Part shown: one piece after another, positions 4,866 through 5,915 of the stretch
How positions within the stretch are numbered: the stretch's first letter is position 1
Layout of the letters: every line of letters starts with the position of its first letter
Assembly (NCBI GenBank): GCA_001602885.1
Contig: LUZH01000099.1
Location: 1-5,915, forward strand
DNA length: 5,915 nucleotides
Direction: 5' to 3'
DNA from: Bacteroidales bacterium Bact_16
Lineage (GTDB): Bacteria > Bacteroidota > Bacteroidia > Bacteroidales > UBA932
Program-made: the position numbers and the translations under genes
Notes under the pieces: model-generated
What the model saw: the letters and a program-made list of their open reading frames with translations, nothing else
Databases searched by the model: none
What the model was told of the DNA's origin: nothing

Positions 4866-5915
4866 ATGAACAGACACACTTCCTTCCTGGTGGTCTGCAG
4901 CCTGGTGCTCATCGCATCAGGCTGTGACCGTGATAATTACAAGACTAAATTCCCCGACAGGCGCGAGCCCGACGCGAAGTACGTCGGCCAGGCCGTGGGC
5001 AACTTCACGGAAGACGAATGGTATCCCGGCGGCCGGCTGGGCACGACCCTCAACGTGACCGAAGGCTGCTACGAGGACGAGACGCCGGCCGTGAACGAAA
5101 TGGGCCTCGACCGCGCGTTCAACCTCGGCGAGGCGGCGTTCGAGCGCAACTTCACGATCAACACCGCGCCGTTCAAGGGCCTCGGCCCCGCCTATCTGCG
5201 TACGTCCTGCCTGGACTGCCATCCCGGCTACGGCCATGGCAAACGCCAGGACTACTACAAGGCGGGCTACGGCAACGGCTACCTCCTCGTGGTCTACCAT
5301 CCGGCGGACGGCGCCAACAGCGACGACGGCCCCTACGTGGCCGAAGTGACGGGCATGCCGCAGACCAAGGCGGCCGCTCCGTTCCTCCCGCCCATCGACG
5401 AGGACCAGATCGTGCTCAACTGGATCCCGGTGACGGAGATGGAGAGCGGCCTGCCGATGACCTTCCCCGACGGGGAGAAATATGAACTGATCTATCCCGA
5501 GCTGACCATCCCGGAAGCGGCGTTCAACACCAATCCGACCCCGTACCAGACGGGCAACAAGGCCGTGGCGTTCCGCCTCGAGTCCACGATCGGCATCATC
5601 GGCACGGGCCTGCTGGACGCCATCCCCGAAGAGGACATCAAGGCCCAGTACCAGGCCGAGGCGCCCTACGTGGCGCTGAATCCTTCCTTCTGGGACAAGG
5701 ACGCCAACGATTTCGCCGCCACGGCGTGGTACACCCTGGCCGACGGGCAGTTCGCCGACGGCACGCCCGCGCCCGCCGGGACGAAGAAGCTCAAGCGCTT
5801 CACCTACGCGATGACGCGCGCCTCCCTGCAGGACGGCGCCGGCGCCAACGCCATCTGGAACATCACCAACGTCAGCCGCAGCGACCGCCCGTTCCTCTAC
5901 ACGACCAAGGCCTGG
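4866..5915 (+). CDS. Di-heme oxidoreductase-like (DUF1111) lipoprotein, 3' end outside window
   Basis: An open frame of 350 codons runs off the window edge without a stop. The start at 4866 is 28 bases after the imelysin stop and gives a lipoprotein signal, MNRHTSFLVV through IASGC, with Cys20 as the lipidated residue. DUF1111 hallmarks are PGGRLGTT (54-61), FNLGEAAFERNF (85-96), FKGLGPAYLRTSCLDCHPGYGHGKR (103-127, shown here by its ends: FKGLGP and GHGKR) with the c-type heme motif CLDCH at 115-119, and FRLESTIGIIGTGLLDAIPEEDI (236-258, ending LLDAIPEEDI). The family is distantly related to MauG and bacterial di-heme peroxidases and normally has a second CxxCH nearer the C-terminus; that part lies beyond the window, so di-heme status is not shown here. 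It would act outside the cytoplasmic membrane and need cytochrome c maturation. It probably changes the redox state of a metal or ligand bound by the neighbouring imelysin, which is an inference. Confidence 0.9.
   Translation, partial: MNRHTSFLVVCSLVLIASGCDRDNYKTKFPDRREPDAKYVGQAVGNFTEDEWYPGGRLGTTLNVTEGCYEDETPAVNEMGLDRAFNLGEAAFERNFTINTAPFKGLGPAYLRTSCLDCHPGYGHGKRQDYYKAGYGNGYLLVVYHPADGANSDDGPYVAEVTGMPQTKAAAPFLPPIDEDQIVLNWIPVTEMESGLPMTFPDGEKYELIYPELTIPEAAFNTNPTPYQTGNKAVAFRLESTIGIIGTGLLDAIPEEDIKAQYQAEAPYVALNPSFWDKDANDFAATAWYTLADGQFADGTPAPAGTKKLKRFTYAMTRASLQDGAGANAIWNITNVSRSDRPFLYTTKAW

Noticed and set aside
2210..4912. 900-codon open frame on the minus strand opposite the porin and imelysin genes
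   Set aside because: Its product is low-complexity (Val, Ala, Gly, Glu, Asp) without a recognisable domain, whereas the plus strand encodes two proteins with signal peptides and family motifs. GC-rich third positions remove stops from this antisense frame. It also crosses the promoter and both intergenic gaps.
4917..5300. 127-codon minus-strand frame opposite the DUF1111 gene
   Set aside because: The plus-strand frame has a lipobox, CxxCH and several DUF1111 motifs, so this one is a shadow.

Overview
The window looks like chromosomal DNA from a GC-rich member of the Bacteroidales (something like Alistipes or an uncultured relative; the genus is a guess). Three things point that way: promoter candidates that fit the Bacteroidetes sigma-ABfr pattern (TAnnTTTG at -7) rather than a classical -35/-10, no clear Shine-Dalgarno sequences, and gene families typical of that phylum. 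Coding DNA is GC-rich and the intergenic DNA is AT-rich. The strong codon bias also creates long false antisense reading frames, one of them 900 codons.

The left half (93-2107) is a three-gene minus-strand operon. It reads from a 201-residue PspC-domain membrane protein, through a 109-residue PadR-family repressor, to a 359-residue PspC-domain protein with extra membrane helices. The genes are separated by 3 bases or overlap by 4, and a strong intrinsic terminator (32-65) follows the last one. The two PspC proteins share a related N-terminal helical domain, resembling the HAAS/DUF1700 domains that often occur with PadR. This suggests an envelope-sensing module in which two membrane proteins work with one small DNA-binding protein.

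A 201-base divergent intergenic region (2108-2308) holds a probable promoter for each direction. Between them is a tight series of perfect inverted repeats at 2173-2237, which no annotated gene explains.

The right half (2309-5915) is a plus-strand operon: an outer-membrane porin-like barrel, an imelysin (M75/IrpA-like) lipoprotein with the GxHxxE signature, and the start of a di-heme oxidoreductase-like (DUF1111) lipoprotein carrying one c-type heme motif and cut by the window edge. Imelysin and DUF1111 proteins are known neighbours in iron-related loci of other bacteria. A pore, a putative metal-binding lipoprotein and a haem redox lipoprotein would together form an envelope pathway, probably for iron or another metal. 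That function is an inference. The operon probably continues past the window.
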